This document shows, in pieces, positions 14,920 through 22,818 of a stretch of 36,286 bases of DNA. Origin of the DNA: DATBSK01 sp040902705 (lineage in GTDB: Bacteria > Actinomycetota > Acidimicrobiia > IMCC26256 > PALSA-555); NCBI GenBank assembly GCA_040902705.1, contig JBBDWT010000072.1:1-36286 (forward strand). Direction: 5' to 3'. The notes under the pieces were generated by a model. The model did not search any database, was not told the DNA's origin, and saw only the letters and a list, made by a program, of their open reading frames with translations. A program made the position numbers and the translations under genes. How positions within the stretch are numbered: the first letter of the stretch is position 1; each line of letters opens with the position of its first letter.

Positions 14920-15950
14920 CGCGACGGCGAGGGCGACACGGGAGTCGGCCGGCGCGGCTCGAGCCCGGCGGCCCGGTAGATCGCGTCGATGACGCGCATG
15001 TTGGCGATCGAGTCGGACGGCGGCGTGAGCACCGGCCCGCCCTCGCGCACTGCCTTCGTGAACGCCTGGAGCTGGTACCAGTAGGTCGCCTCGCCCTTCA
15101 CCTGCTCCTTGCGCCGCGACGTGACCCCCGAGCGCGGGTCCTTCGTCGTGACCGTGACCCGGTGGTAGTACTGCGGACCGGTCATGTTGAGGACCTTCAT
15201 CTCGCCGCGCGACCCGTGCACGAGCGCGCCGAGCGTCAGGAGCTTCTTCGACCACATCGAGCACTCGATGCCGCCGGTACGCCCGTCAGCGAAGCGCAGC
15301 TCGACCTTCGTCCAGCGGTCGACCTGCGGCTGCTTGGTCTTCGTCTCGGCCGACACCACCTCGGGCTCTGCGCCGGCCAGCGTGCGGAGCTGGTGGACCG
15401 CGTAGCACCCGGCGTCCATGAGCGCGCCGCCCGCGAGATCGAGCTGGTAGCGGATGTCGTTGAACATCGGCAACGGGAAGCACATGCGCGTCTCGATGCG
15501 CTGCACGTCGCCGATCTCGCCCGACGCGACGACCGCGAGCAGGCGCGTGACCAACGGGTGGTAGCGGTAGTGGAACGCTTCCATCACGACGAGGTCCGGG
15601 TGCTTCGCCGCGACCGCCGCGACCTGCTCGGCCTCGTCGGCGTTCGCGGTGAAGGGCTTCTCGCAGAGCACGTGCTTGCCGGCCTCGAGCGCGGCGATCG
15701 TCCAGCGGCCGTGGAGCCCGTTCGGGAGCGGGTTGTAGACCGCGTCGACCTGCGGGTCGGCGATCAGCGCCTCGTACGAGTCGTGGATCGTCGGGATCGA
15801 GTGCTTCGACGCGAACTTCTCCGCTCGCCCCCGGTCACGCGCCGCGACGGCGACCACCTCGACCTCGCGGTGCACGGCGGCGGGCTTGACGAGCGCCGCC
15901 GGGGTGATCCGTGCTGCACCGAGGGTGCCGATCCGAAGGGGCTGCGTCAT
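14916..15950 (-). CDS. Gfo/Idh/MocA-family oxidoreductase
   Basis: A 344-residue NAD(P)-dependent dehydrogenase. The Rossmann start is LRIGTLGAARITPAAL. YNPLPNGLHGRWTIAALEAGKHVLCEKPF contains the family's EKP motif with the catalytic-site lysine. YHPLVTRLLAVVASGEIGDVQRI and GGALMDAGCYAVHQLRTL contain the usual D-x-G-x-Y/H active-site segment (Asp, Tyr, His). The substrate is typically a sugar, inositol or dihydrodiol; trans-dihydrodiol dehydrogenase-like relatives are possible. The frame is open far upstream, but ATG at 15950 is where homology begins and it overlaps the preceding gene by 4 nt. Confidence 0.92.
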   Translation of the reverse strand: MTQPLRIGTLGAARITPAALVKPAAVHREVEVVAVAARDRGRAEKFASKHSIPTIHDSYEALIADPQVDAVYNPLPNGLHGRWTIAALEAGKHVLCEKPFTANADEAEQVAAVAAKHPDLVVMEAFHYRYHPLVTRLLAVVASGEIGDVQRIETRMCFPLPMFNDIRYQLDLAGGALMDAGCYAVHQLRTLAGAEPEVVSAETKTKQPQVDRWTKVELRFADGRTGGIECSMWSKKLLTLGALVHGSRGEMKVLNMTGPQYYHRVTVTTKDPRSGVTSRRKEQVKGEATYWYQLQAFTKAVREGGPVLTPPSDSIANMRVIDAIYRAAGLEPRRPTPVSPSPSR

Positions 15951-16729
15951 CGGCGCTCCGCCACCGCCGCGTCCCAGTCGATGCTCACACCGTCGGCGAT
16001 GTCGGAGCGACGCTTGGCCGGGAGGTTCGCGCCGGGGAAGACGAGCGCCATCGCTTCGGGCGGCACTCCGATGCCGATCCTCGCCTGGCTCGCAGGCTCG
16101 CCGTCGGCGATCGCGTTGAGCACGATCCCCCAGACGTCGAGACCGTCCTTCTGCATGTCGAGCGGTTGGGCCGACTGGACGATGGCTCGACAGGGCGTGT
16201 CGGTCGCGAGGATCTCCGCCGCAGAGAGCGCGCCGGCGTGCGTCTGCGGCTCGAGCGACGCGCCGCTCCCGTCGAGGTCGATGCCGGCCGCGGCCAGGTC
16301 GCGCGCGACGTCGTCGGGGAGTCCCTGGCTCGCGTCGACGACCCGCACTGTGCTCGCTGCGCCGTCGGGCCCACCGGGCAAGCCGGGGCTCGCGCCGCCG
16401 GCCCGCGACACGGGTACGTCGTGGGCCAGGTCGAGCTCGATGTTCTGCGGATCGCCGGGATCGACGCGCACCGCGACGAAGGCCTGACCGGACTCGAACT
16501 GCGCCAGGTACGGCATCGGGATCGGGTGCTTGCACCGGGCGGCGTACACCGGCCGGTCCTCGAGCTCCACGTCGACGGTGAGCTCGCAGACGACCGAATG
16601 CACCTGGGTGCCCGTCGACATGGACGTGCGTCGACACTCGACGACCCGACCCCGCGCGAGCAGGCCCCGCTCGATCAGGCCCTTGTCGATGTTGCCGATC
16701 GCACGGCTGGCCTTCCTCAGGAACCCCAC
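15947..16729 (-). CDS. Unknown protein with two similar beta-rich domains
   Basis: A 260-residue soluble protein not recognised as a named family. The N-domain (about 25-105) has LLARGRVVECRRTS, then ELTVDVELEDRPVYAA, PIPMPYLAQFESGQAFVAVRVDPGDPQNIELD. The C-domain (about 165-258) has PCRAIVQSAQPLDM, VWGIVLNAIADG, GVPPEAMALVFPGANLPAKR and VSIDWDAAV. The two have the same order of strands, a P-x-x-L/hydrophobic-x-x-G segment and a closing I-x-L/W-D, so an internal duplication of an OB- or SH3-like barrel is likely. The middle (about 105-160) is Gly/Pro/Asp-rich. It is coupled to the Gfo/Idh/MocA gene by a 4-nt overlap. Confidence 0.75.
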   Translation of the reverse strand: MGFLRKASRAIGNIDKGLIERGLLARGRVVECRRTSMSTGTQVHSVVCELTVDVELEDRPVYAARCKHPIPMPYLAQFESGQAFVAVRVDPGDPQNIELDLAHDVPVSRAGGASPGLPGGPDGAASTVRVVDASQGLPDDVARDLAAAGIDLDGSGASLEPQTHAGALSAAEILATDTPCRAIVQSAQPLDMQKDGLDVWGIVLNAIADGEPASQARIGIGVPPEAMALVFPGANLPAKRRSDIADGVSIDWDAAVAERR

Positions 16730-16835
16730 GGTCGCACCTCCCCGGCGAGACTAGATGGAACCGCCGGGCGGCCCTGTGCGACCATGCCGGGCCACGTTCC
16801 GACAGACCACACCGGCCAAGGGGGATTGAGCGCGC

Positions 16836-19205
16836 GTGCTCGACGGTCTGCGGGTCGTCGACCTCTCGACCGAGGTCGCCGGGCCCTACTGCACGAAGCT
16901 CCTCGCCGACGCGGGCGCGGAGGTCGTCAAGGTCGAGCCGCCGGGTGGCGACCCCATGCGCGACTGGCGCTCGGGCGCGCTGTTCGAGTTCCTGCACACG
17001 TCGAAGCGCTCCGTCGTCGGTGACGCGGCCGACCCCGAGGTGCTCGACCTGTGCGCCCGCGCCGACGTGGTCATCGAGAGCGGCCCTCCGCGCGCGTTCG
17101 ACGTCGCCGGCCTCCACGAGCGCAACCCCGCGCTCGTCGTCGTCTCGATCACCCCGTTCGGACAGAGCGGCCCCTGGCGCGACCGCGCCGCGACGGAGTT
17201 CACGCTCCAGGCGTGGTGCGGATCGACGGGCTCGCGCGGTGAGCCGGAGCGTCCCCCGGTGGCAGCCGGTGGCCGCATCGGCGAGTGGGTCGCGGGCACG
17301 TACGCCGCGGTGGCGGCGGTCGCGGCTCGCGGTGCCGCGCAGCAGACGGGTGCGGGCGAGCACGTCGACGTGGCGCTGCTCGACGCGATGTCGCTCACGA
17401 TGAACACGTACACGTCGGTGTTCGCCGAGTTCCTCGGCTGGCCGCCGATGCGCCGCCCGACCCGCACCTTCGAGGTGCCGTCGATCGAGCCGAGCAGCGA
17501 CGGCTACGCCGCGTTCACCACGAACAGCGCGCAGCAGTTCAACGACTTCCTCATCCTCATCGACCGCCCCGACATGATCGGGGACGAGGAGCTCGCGCGC
17601 GCGTTGACCCGGTTCAAGCGCCGCCACGAGATGCTCGAGATGACCCACGCCCACACCACGAAGCACACGACGGCCGAGCTGCTCGCACAGGCGGTCGAGC
17701 TGCGAATCCCGAGCGGACCGGTCGGCAACGGCGCGACCGTCACGGGCTTCGACCACTTCGTCGCGACCGACACGTTCGTCGAGAGCCCCTCGGGCCGGTT
17801 CGTGCAGCCCCGGGTCCCGTACCGCATCTCCGGCATCGAGGCGCGCCCGTTCGAGCCCGCCCCGGCACTCGGCGCCGACACCGCGTCCACCGCGTCCACC
17901 GCCGCGGCCACCTGGCCCGAACTGGAGAGCGTGAACCCCGGAATCCGGGGTGCAGGCTCTCCAGAACGGGGTGAGCTGCCGCTCGCGGGGGTGCGCGTCC
18001 TCGACTGCACCGCGTGGTGGGCGGGGCCGGCGGCGACGCACATGCTCGCGACGCTCGGTGCCGACGTGATCAAGGTCGAGTCGGTCACGCGGCCCGACCT
18101 GATGCGGTACACGTCCACGCGCCCGCCGAGCGAGGACCAGTGGTGGGAGTGGGGGCCGCTCTTCCACGGCGCGAACCACAACAAGCGCGGCATCACGCTC
18201 GACCTCACCGAGCCGAAGGGGCGCGAGCTCCTCCTTCGCCTCGCCGCCGACGCCGACGTGCTCCTCGAGAACTTCACGCCGCGCGTCATGGAGCAGTTCG
18301 ACCTCGGGTGGGACGCGCTGCACGCCGCGAACCCCCGCCTCGTGATGGTGCGCCTCCCTGCCTACGGCCTCAGCGGGCCGTGGCGCGACCGCACCGGCTT
18401 CGCGCAGACGATGGAGGCGATCACCGGCATGGCCTGGATCACGGGATGGGCCGACCGGCCGCCGCTGATCCCCCGCGGCGCGTGCGACCCGCTCGCCGCC
18501 ATGCATGCGGTCTTCGCGACGCTGCTCGCGCTGCGCGACCGTGAGACCAGCGGTGCGGGGCACCTCGTCGAGGTCACGATGATCGAGGCCGCGCTCAACG
18601 CAGCCGCGGAGCAGGTCGTCGAGTACGGCGCGAGCGGCACGCTCCTCACCCGCGACGGCAACCACGGACCGCTCGCTGCACCGCAGAACGTGTACCGGTG
18701 CGCGGGCGACGAGGAGTGGCTCGCCCTCGCGGTCACCGACGACGACGAGTGGAACCGGCTGCGTGAGCACCTCGGCGACCCGGAGTGGTCCCGCGACCCC
18801 GCGCTGGCCACTGCCGACGGGCGACGTGCGGCGCACGACGAGCTCGACAAGCGCCTCACCGAGTGGTGTGCGACGCAGGATGCCCGCGCGACCGCCGACG
18901 CGCTCAGCGAGCACGGCGTCCCCGCGGGGTACGTCGTCGACGGCCGCGACATCGCGCAGAACCCACAGCTGCTCCACCGCGGCTACTTCGACACCGAGGA
19001 CCACCCGGTGACGGGTCGGCACCCCGTCCCGACCGTCCCCTTCCGCTTCGCGAGCCGGGGCGACGAGGGCTGGATCCACCGGCCGTCGCCGACGCTCGGC
19101 GAGCACAACCGCGAGGTCCTCGGCGCCGAGCTCGGGCTCACCGACGCCGAGCTCGACGAGCTCGAGGCCGCCGGGCTCATCGGGACCCGACCGGTGGGAG
19201 CGTGA
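16836..19205 (+). CDS. Double-length class III CoA-transferase (CaiB/BaiF), fused
   Basis: 789 residues, about twice the family's usual 400. The N-half (1-365) starts LRVVDLSTEVAGPYCTKLLADAGAEVVKVE. The C-half (380-789) starts VRVLDCTAWWAGPAATHMLATLGADVIKVE and continues with NKRGITLDL, DVLLENFTPRVMEQFDLGW and YGLSGPWRDRTGFAQTMEAITG. The catalytic Asp of class III transferases (GDxxxG in formyl-CoA transferase) corresponds to Asp551 in the C-half. The N-half has GEWVAG with Glu150 instead, so it may be inactive or altered. The linker (about 363-380) is encoded by a 43-bp palindrome. It moves CoA between carboxylic acids; the acid is unknown. GTG at 16836 lies 11 nt after an AAGGGGG box. The stop is immediately followed by the thiolase-like gene. 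Confidence 0.93.
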   Translation: MLDGLRVVDLSTEVAGPYCTKLLADAGAEVVKVEPPGGDPMRDWRSGALFEFLHTSKRSVVGDAADPEVLDLCARADVVIESGPPRAFDVAGLHERNPALVVVSITPFGQSGPWRDRAATEFTLQAWCGSTGSRGEPERPPVAAGGRIGEWVAGTYAAVAAVAARGAAQQTGAGEHVDVALLDAMSLTMNTYTSVFAEFLGWPPMRRPTRTFEVPSIEPSSDGYAAFTTNSAQQFNDFLILIDRPDMIGDEELARALTRFKRRHEMLEMTHAHTTKHTTAELLAQAVELRIPSGPVGNGATVTGFDHFVATDTFVESPSGRFVQPRVPYRISGIEARPFEPAPALGADTASTASTAAATWPELESVNPGIRGAGSPERGELPLAGVRVLDCTAWWAGPAATHMLATLGADVIKVESVTRPDLMRYTSTRPPSEDQWWEWGPLFHGANHNKRGITLDLTEPKGRELLLRLAADADVLLENFTPRVMEQFDLGWDALHAANPRLVMVRLPAYGLSGPWRDRTGFAQTMEAITGMAWITGWADRPPLIPRGACDPLAAMHAVFATLLALRDRETSGAGHLVEVTMIEAALNAAAEQVVEYGASGTLLTRDGNHGPLAAPQNVYRCAGDEEWLALAVTDDDEWNRLREHLGDPEWSRDPALATADGRRAAHDELDKRLTEWCATQDARATADALSEHGVPAGYVVDGRDIAQNPQLLHRGYFDTEDHPVTGRHPVPTVPFRFASRGDEGWIHRPSPTLGEHNREVLGAELGLTDAELDELEAAGLIGTRPVGA
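17922..17964. repeat. 43-bp palindrome inside the CoA-transferase linker
   Basis: Outer arms CTGGAGAGC (17922-17930) and GCTCTCCAG (17956-17964) pair perfectly. So do inner arms ACCCCGG (17935-17941) and CCGGGGT (17945-17951). A symmetric 4/4 internal loop separates them, and AAT is the apical loop. The element is read in frame as part of the interdomain linker (LESVNPGIRGAGSPER), so it behaves like a coding palindromic insertion. Confidence 0.75.
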
Positions 19206-19207
19206 CG

Positions 19208-20410
19208 ATGGTCGCGCAGGGCTCCGACTGGGGTTGGGCGACCGAGTACGACGACGTGAGTGGGGCCGTCGCGATCTGCGGCGTCGGCGAGTCGGATCAC
19301 ACGAAGGCGTCGGGCCGCACCGTCCCCGAGATCGTGGGCACGGCGGTCGAGCGCGCGCTCGCCGACGCCGGCCTCGAGCCCACCGACGTCGACGGGCTGA
19401 TGTACATCCCGCTCCCGGAGCAGTTCGATGTCGCGGCGTTCCACGCGCACTTCGGCACCGACCACGACATGTGGGAGTCGAAGGCCGGCGGCGGGATGCG
19501 CTGGGCCGCGACCGCGCCCTACGAGGCGGCGCAGGCGCTGCGCGACGGCAAGGCCAGCGTCATCCTCAACACGTTCGGCGTGGCGTGGGCGACGCAGCGC
19601 GGCCAGATGGTCGGCGGGCCCGGCCAGAGCCACGCGCAGGAGCTCTTCAAGCAGAACCTCGAGATCCCGATGGGATGGTTCCCCCAGCCGGTGTACTTCG
19701 CGACGGTCGCGCGCCGCCACATGCACGAGTTCGGCACCAGCCAGGAAGACCTCGGCGCGGTCGCGGTGACGTGCCGCCGCCACGCGAACCTCACGCCCGG
19801 CGCGGTGATGCACGAGAAGACGCTCACGATGGAGCAGTACCTCGACGCGCCCACGATCGTCGCGCCGTTCCGCAAGGAGGACTGCTGCCTGATCTCCGAC
19901 GGCGGCGCGGCCTACCTGATGACGTCACCCGAACGCGCCCGCGACCTGGCGCGGCCGGTCGTCGAGGTCGCGGGCGTCGGGCTCGGCAACTCGGTCACGG
20001 GTGCGCACTGGGCGCAGCAGCCCGCGTTCACGTCGACACCCCAGGTCTTCGCCGCACCCGTCGCGTTCGCCATGGCCGGCATCACGCCCGACGACGTCGA
20101 CGTCTACACCTGCTACGACCCGTTCACGATCCACACCATCATGCAGATCGAGGACAGTGGGTTCTGCGAGAAGGGCGCGGGCGGCGCGCTCGCGAGCAGC
20201 GGCGGGCTCGCGTACGACTCCGGCGTGCTGCCGACCAACACCCACGGCGGCCTGCTCTCGCACGCGTACGTGCTCGGGATCGCGCACGTCGTCGAGGTCG
20301 TCCGCCAGCTCCGGGGCGAGGCGGCCGCGCAGGTGCCCGGCGCCGAGATCGGCATCTACGGCGGGTACACCGGCCCCCAGGCATCGACCCTCGTCCTGAG
20401 AAGCGCGTGA
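19208..20410 (+). CDS. Thiolase-like protein, probable Ltp2-type aldolase
   Basis: A 400-residue protein of the thiolase/lipid-transfer group: VAICGVGESDHTKASGRTVPEI, ALADAGLEPTDVDGL, then SKAGGGMRWAATAPYEAAQAL where thiolases carry the acyl-accepting Cys. That Cys is absent. The C-terminal part has DVDVYTCYDPFTIHTIMQIEDSGFCEKG and LPTNTHGGLLSHAYVLGIAHVVEVVRQLRG, as in Ltp2-like aldolases of steroid side-chain catabolism. These retro-aldol cleave 17-hydroxy acyl-CoA in complex with a DUF35 partner, and such a partner follows with a 1-nt overlap. ATG at 19208 has GGGAG 7 nt upstream; GTG at 19202 is a less likely start. Confidence 0.88.
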   Translation: MVAQGSDWGWATEYDDVSGAVAICGVGESDHTKASGRTVPEIVGTAVERALADAGLEPTDVDGLMYIPLPEQFDVAAFHAHFGTDHDMWESKAGGGMRWAATAPYEAAQALRDGKASVILNTFGVAWATQRGQMVGGPGQSHAQELFKQNLEIPMGWFPQPVYFATVARRHMHEFGTSQEDLGAVAVTCRRHANLTPGAVMHEKTLTMEQYLDAPTIVAPFRKEDCCLISDGGAAYLMTSPERARDLARPVVEVAGVGLGNSVTGAHWAQQPAFTSTPQVFAAPVAFAMAGITPDDVDVYTCYDPFTIHTIMQIEDSGFCEKGAGGALASSGGLAYDSGVLPTNTHGGLLSHAYVLGIAHVVEVVRQLRGEAAAQVPGAEIGIYGGYTGPQASTLVLRSA

Positions 20411-20856
20411 TGGCCGACACCATGGAGACCCGTCCGGAGTTCCCGCTCCCCGACCTGTCGTGGGAGCCGACGGCCGAGTTCTGGGCGGGCGCGGCTCGCG
20501 AGGAGCTGCGGATCCCCCGCTGCGACTCCTGTGCGCGCCTGTGCTGGTACCCGGAGGATCGCTGTCGCCACTGCGACGGCACGTCGTTCACCTGGGAGAC
20601 CATGAGCGGCGCGGGCACGCTGTTCTCCTGGGTGGTCGTGACGCACCCCTTCCTCCCCCAGTTCGCCGACCTCACGCCGTTCGTCCCTGCGCTCGTCGCG
20701 CTCGACGAGGATCCCGCGGTGCGGGTCCCGACGCGCATGGTCGACTGCGATCCCGACGACCTCGACTTCGGGATGCCCGTGCGGGTCGTCTTCCGCCCGC
20801 TCACGTTCACGGATGTCGACGGTTCCGTCGCCGCGCCGCTGTTCGTGCCCGCATGA
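20410..20856 (+). CDS. DUF35 OB-fold acyl-CoA-binding protein
   Basis: A 148-residue protein with the rubredoxin-like zinc ribbon IPRCDSCARLCWYPEDRCRHCDG (Cys pairs C-x2-C and C-x2-C at about residues 39-60), then the OB-fold GAGTLFSWVVVTHPF, VPALVALDEDPAVRVPTRM and GMPVRVVFRPL. In steroid degradation a DUF35 domain (of ChsH2) binds Ltp2 and is needed for aldolase activity. The order thiolase-like then DUF35 fits that complex. The start ATG shares its A with the upstream TGA. GTG at 20407 is possible. A hydratase domain, fused to DUF35 in ChsH2, is not present. Confidence 0.9.
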   Translation: MADTMETRPEFPLPDLSWEPTAEFWAGAAREELRIPRCDSCARLCWYPEDRCRHCDGTSFTWETMSGAGTLFSWVVVTHPFLPQFADLTPFVPALVALDEDPAVRVPTRMVDCDPDDLDFGMPVRVVFRPLTFTDVDGSVAAPLFVPA

Positions 20857-21155
20857 GCACCGACCGTACGACCGCCGACCCCGCGACCTTCATCGCGGTG
20901 AGGTCGCACTGGTACCTCACCAACACCGGCGGCGTGGTCATGAACGGCGTCCTCGCCGCGACCACCAAGAAGCGGACGTACCAGATCCTGTTCTGGGGTG
21001 CGGTCGCGGTACACGTCGCGGAAGCGGCGTACACGTACCAGTCAGCACGCAAGGCCGGGTTCACCGAGAGTGCGCCACGCTGGGCACTCCAGACGCTCGC
21101 CGTCGGCTTCCCGTCGCTCATCGCGCTGCACCGGGCTCGCTCGGCGACGGGCTGA
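20853..21155 (+). CDS. DUF4499-like small membrane protein
   Basis: A 100-residue protein with hydrophobic segments at about 48-62 (YQILFWGAVAVHVAEAAYTY) and about 78-95 (ALQTLAVGFPSLIAL), plus an N-terminal amphipathic stretch. The pattern HVAEAAYTYQSARKAGFTESAPRWALQTLAVGFPSL matches the DUF4499/TMEM254 type, whose function is not known. ATGA overlaps the DUF35 stop. It is the last gene of the CoA-transferase operon and ends 11 bp before a convergent amidohydrolase, so terminators must lie within coding DNA. Confidence 0.8.
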   Translation: MSTDRTTADPATFIAVRSHWYLTNTGGVVMNGVLAATTKKRTYQILFWGAVAVHVAEAAYTYQSARKAGFTESAPRWALQTLAVGFPSLIALHRARSATG

Positions 21156-21166
21156 CGGCTGCTGAG

Positions 21167-21976
21167 CTAGCGCGCGAGCTCGGGCCAGAGACGCAGCGCG
21201 GTGCCCCCGAGGAAGGCGTCGCGGCCGTCGTCATCGAGCCGGCTCGCCGCGTGCCGCGCGAAGCCGGCGAGCTCTGCGTACGAACGGTCGTGCGTCTGCG
21301 AGAAGTCGGACCCCCACATGAGATGGTCCGCACCGAAGCAGGCGGCGAGCTCGGTGACGGCATCGCGCACGTCGCCGTGCTCCGCCATGCGGTCGAGCGC
21401 GATCGTCGACACCTTCAAGTTGACGGTCGGGTGCTCCGCGAGCGTCCGCAGCTCGTCGGGGACACCGCGCGAGAAGTCGGCGAACGCGCAGTGGTCGATC
21501 GCGAGGTCCACCGCGGGCAAGCCGGGGACGACCGCAGCCAGCTCCCCGAGCCTCGTCGCGAACATCGTCACCACCACCGGCACACCCAGCGCCGCGATCT
21601 CCTCCCAGAGACCACGCGGCTCCGTGAACGACTCGTCGGCGAGCGCCCACCAGCGGACGCCGCGCACCCCTTGGTCGAGGACGAGCCGTCGCAGGGTGCC
21701 GGCGGCATCGGGGTCGGCGAGGTCGAGGCACGCGACGGCCGTGCAGCGGTCTCGGTGCAAGCGGGCGCTGTCGGCGGCGTACCGGTTGTCGTAGCGGTAC
21801 GCGCTGACCGCCTGCACCAGCACCGCCCGGTCGACACGTGCCTCGTCCATCTGCGCGAGCAGGTCGTCGACCGACACGGGCACCTCGCGGTACCAGCCAC
21901 CCGCGGGCGCGAGCGCATCGAGCGGGTACCGGTCGGCGTCACGCGCGACGACGTGGGTGTGGGTGTCGACGAGCAC
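21167..21976 (-). CDS. Amidohydrolase-2 family metal-dependent hydrolase
   Basis: A 269-residue TIM-barrel hydrolase. LVDTHTHVVARD supplies the HxH metal site at the N-terminus. QAVSAYRYDNRY, LDLADPDAAGTLRRLVLDQGVRGVRWW, AIDHCAF (barrel His) and WGSDFSQTH (metal Asp) follow. Such proteins open lactones, hydrate or decarboxylate ring acids. GTG at 21976 directly precedes the first strand (MLVDTHTH); no strong Shine-Dalgarno is present. It lies 8 bp after the SDR stop, so it probably shares that transcript. Unlike the two other amidohydrolases here it retains the full HxH. Confidence 0.87.
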   Translation of the reverse strand: MLVDTHTHVVARDADRYPLDALAPAGGWYREVPVSVDDLLAQMDEARVDRAVLVQAVSAYRYDNRYAADSARLHRDRCTAVACLDLADPDAAGTLRRLVLDQGVRGVRWWALADESFTEPRGLWEEIAALGVPVVVTMFATRLGELAAVVPGLPAVDLAIDHCAFADFSRGVPDELRTLAEHPTVNLKVSTIALDRMAEHGDVRDAVTELAACFGADHLMWGSDFSQTHDRSYAELAGFARHAASRLDDDGRDAFLGGTALRLWPELAR

Positions 21977-21984
21977 GACGATCG

Positions 21985-22770
21985 CTACGAGTCGCCCCGG
22001 AACAGCTCGTCCTCGTCGGCCACCGACAGGAATCGCCGTCCGGCGGTCATCCCGCCGTCGACCACGAGCGCGGAGCCGTGCACGAACGACGCGTCGTCCG
22101 AGGCGAGGAACAGTGCCGCCGCCGCGACCTCCTCGGGCTGGCCGGCCCGCCCGAGCAGATGCCACCCCACGAACGCGTCGCGCACCTTGGCGAGCGCGGG
22201 GTCCTTGAGCATCGCGGTGAGCGGCGTCTCGATCAGCCCCGGGCACAGACAGTTGATCCGGACGCCGCGGGGGCCGAAGTCGCACGCCATGTTGCGGGTG
22301 AGGAGCACGACCCCGCCCTTCGACACGTTGTACGCCGTCTGGCCCGAGAAGCCCTCGAGTCCTTCGATGCTGGCGAGGTTCACGATGCTGCCCGCACCGC
22401 GCTCGACCAGGTGCCCGACCGTGTGCTTCGACACGAGCCAGGTGCCCTTGAGGTTGATGCCGATGACGCGGTCCCACTCGTCGATCGTGAGGTCCTGCGC
22501 GTTGCCGATCGAGAGGACACCCGCCGCGTTCACGACGACGTCGAGACCGCCGTGCTCGGCGACGGCGCCGTCGACCGCGGCGCGCACCGCGTCCTCGTCG
22601 ACGACGTCGGCGTCCCACCACGACGCCGCCTTCGACGCGTCGGGCCTCGGCGCGACGTCGAGGCCGGCGACGATCGCTCCCTCCGCGGTGAAGCGCTCGA
22701 CGCACGCCGCGCCGATCCCCGAGGCCGCGCCTGTCACCAGCGCGACCTTCCCCTGGAGTCGATCACTCAT
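21985..22770 (-). CDS. Short-chain dehydrogenase/reductase
   Basis: A classical SDR of 261 residues: TGAASGIG, NAAGV (variant of NNAG), catalytic Ser in VNLASIEGL and YNVSK. PGLIETPL and a C-terminal HGSALVVDGGMTAGR are typical of the 3-oxoacyl reductase/hydroxysteroid dehydrogenase group. GAGGGGAG lies about 9 nt before ATG 22770. It sits between an MFS exporter (48 bp upstream, same strand) and an amidohydrolase, in a four-gene leftward cluster that also contains a second SDR. Confidence 0.92.
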   Translation of the reverse strand: MSDRLQGKVALVTGAASGIGAACVERFTAEGAIVAGLDVAPRPDASKAASWWDADVVDEDAVRAAVDGAVAEHGGLDVVVNAAGVLSIGNAQDLTIDEWDRVIGINLKGTWLVSKHTVGHLVERGAGSIVNLASIEGLEGFSGQTAYNVSKGGVVLLTRNMACDFGPRGVRINCLCPGLIETPLTAMLKDPALAKVRDAFVGWHLLGRAGQPEEVAAAALFLASDDASFVHGSALVVDGGMTAGRRFLSVADEDELFRGDS

Positions 22771-22818
22771 CGTCCGGGCTCCCCTCGATCGCTGGTGTCG
22801 TGGTCATGCTCGTCGTGG

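Noticed and set aside
15951..19106. Very long leftward open frame continuing upstream of the Gfo/Idh/MocA start
   Set aside because: It is Arg/Asp-rich, lies opposite the CoA-transferase gene and has no domain character; it is open only because of high GC. The real gene starts at 15950.
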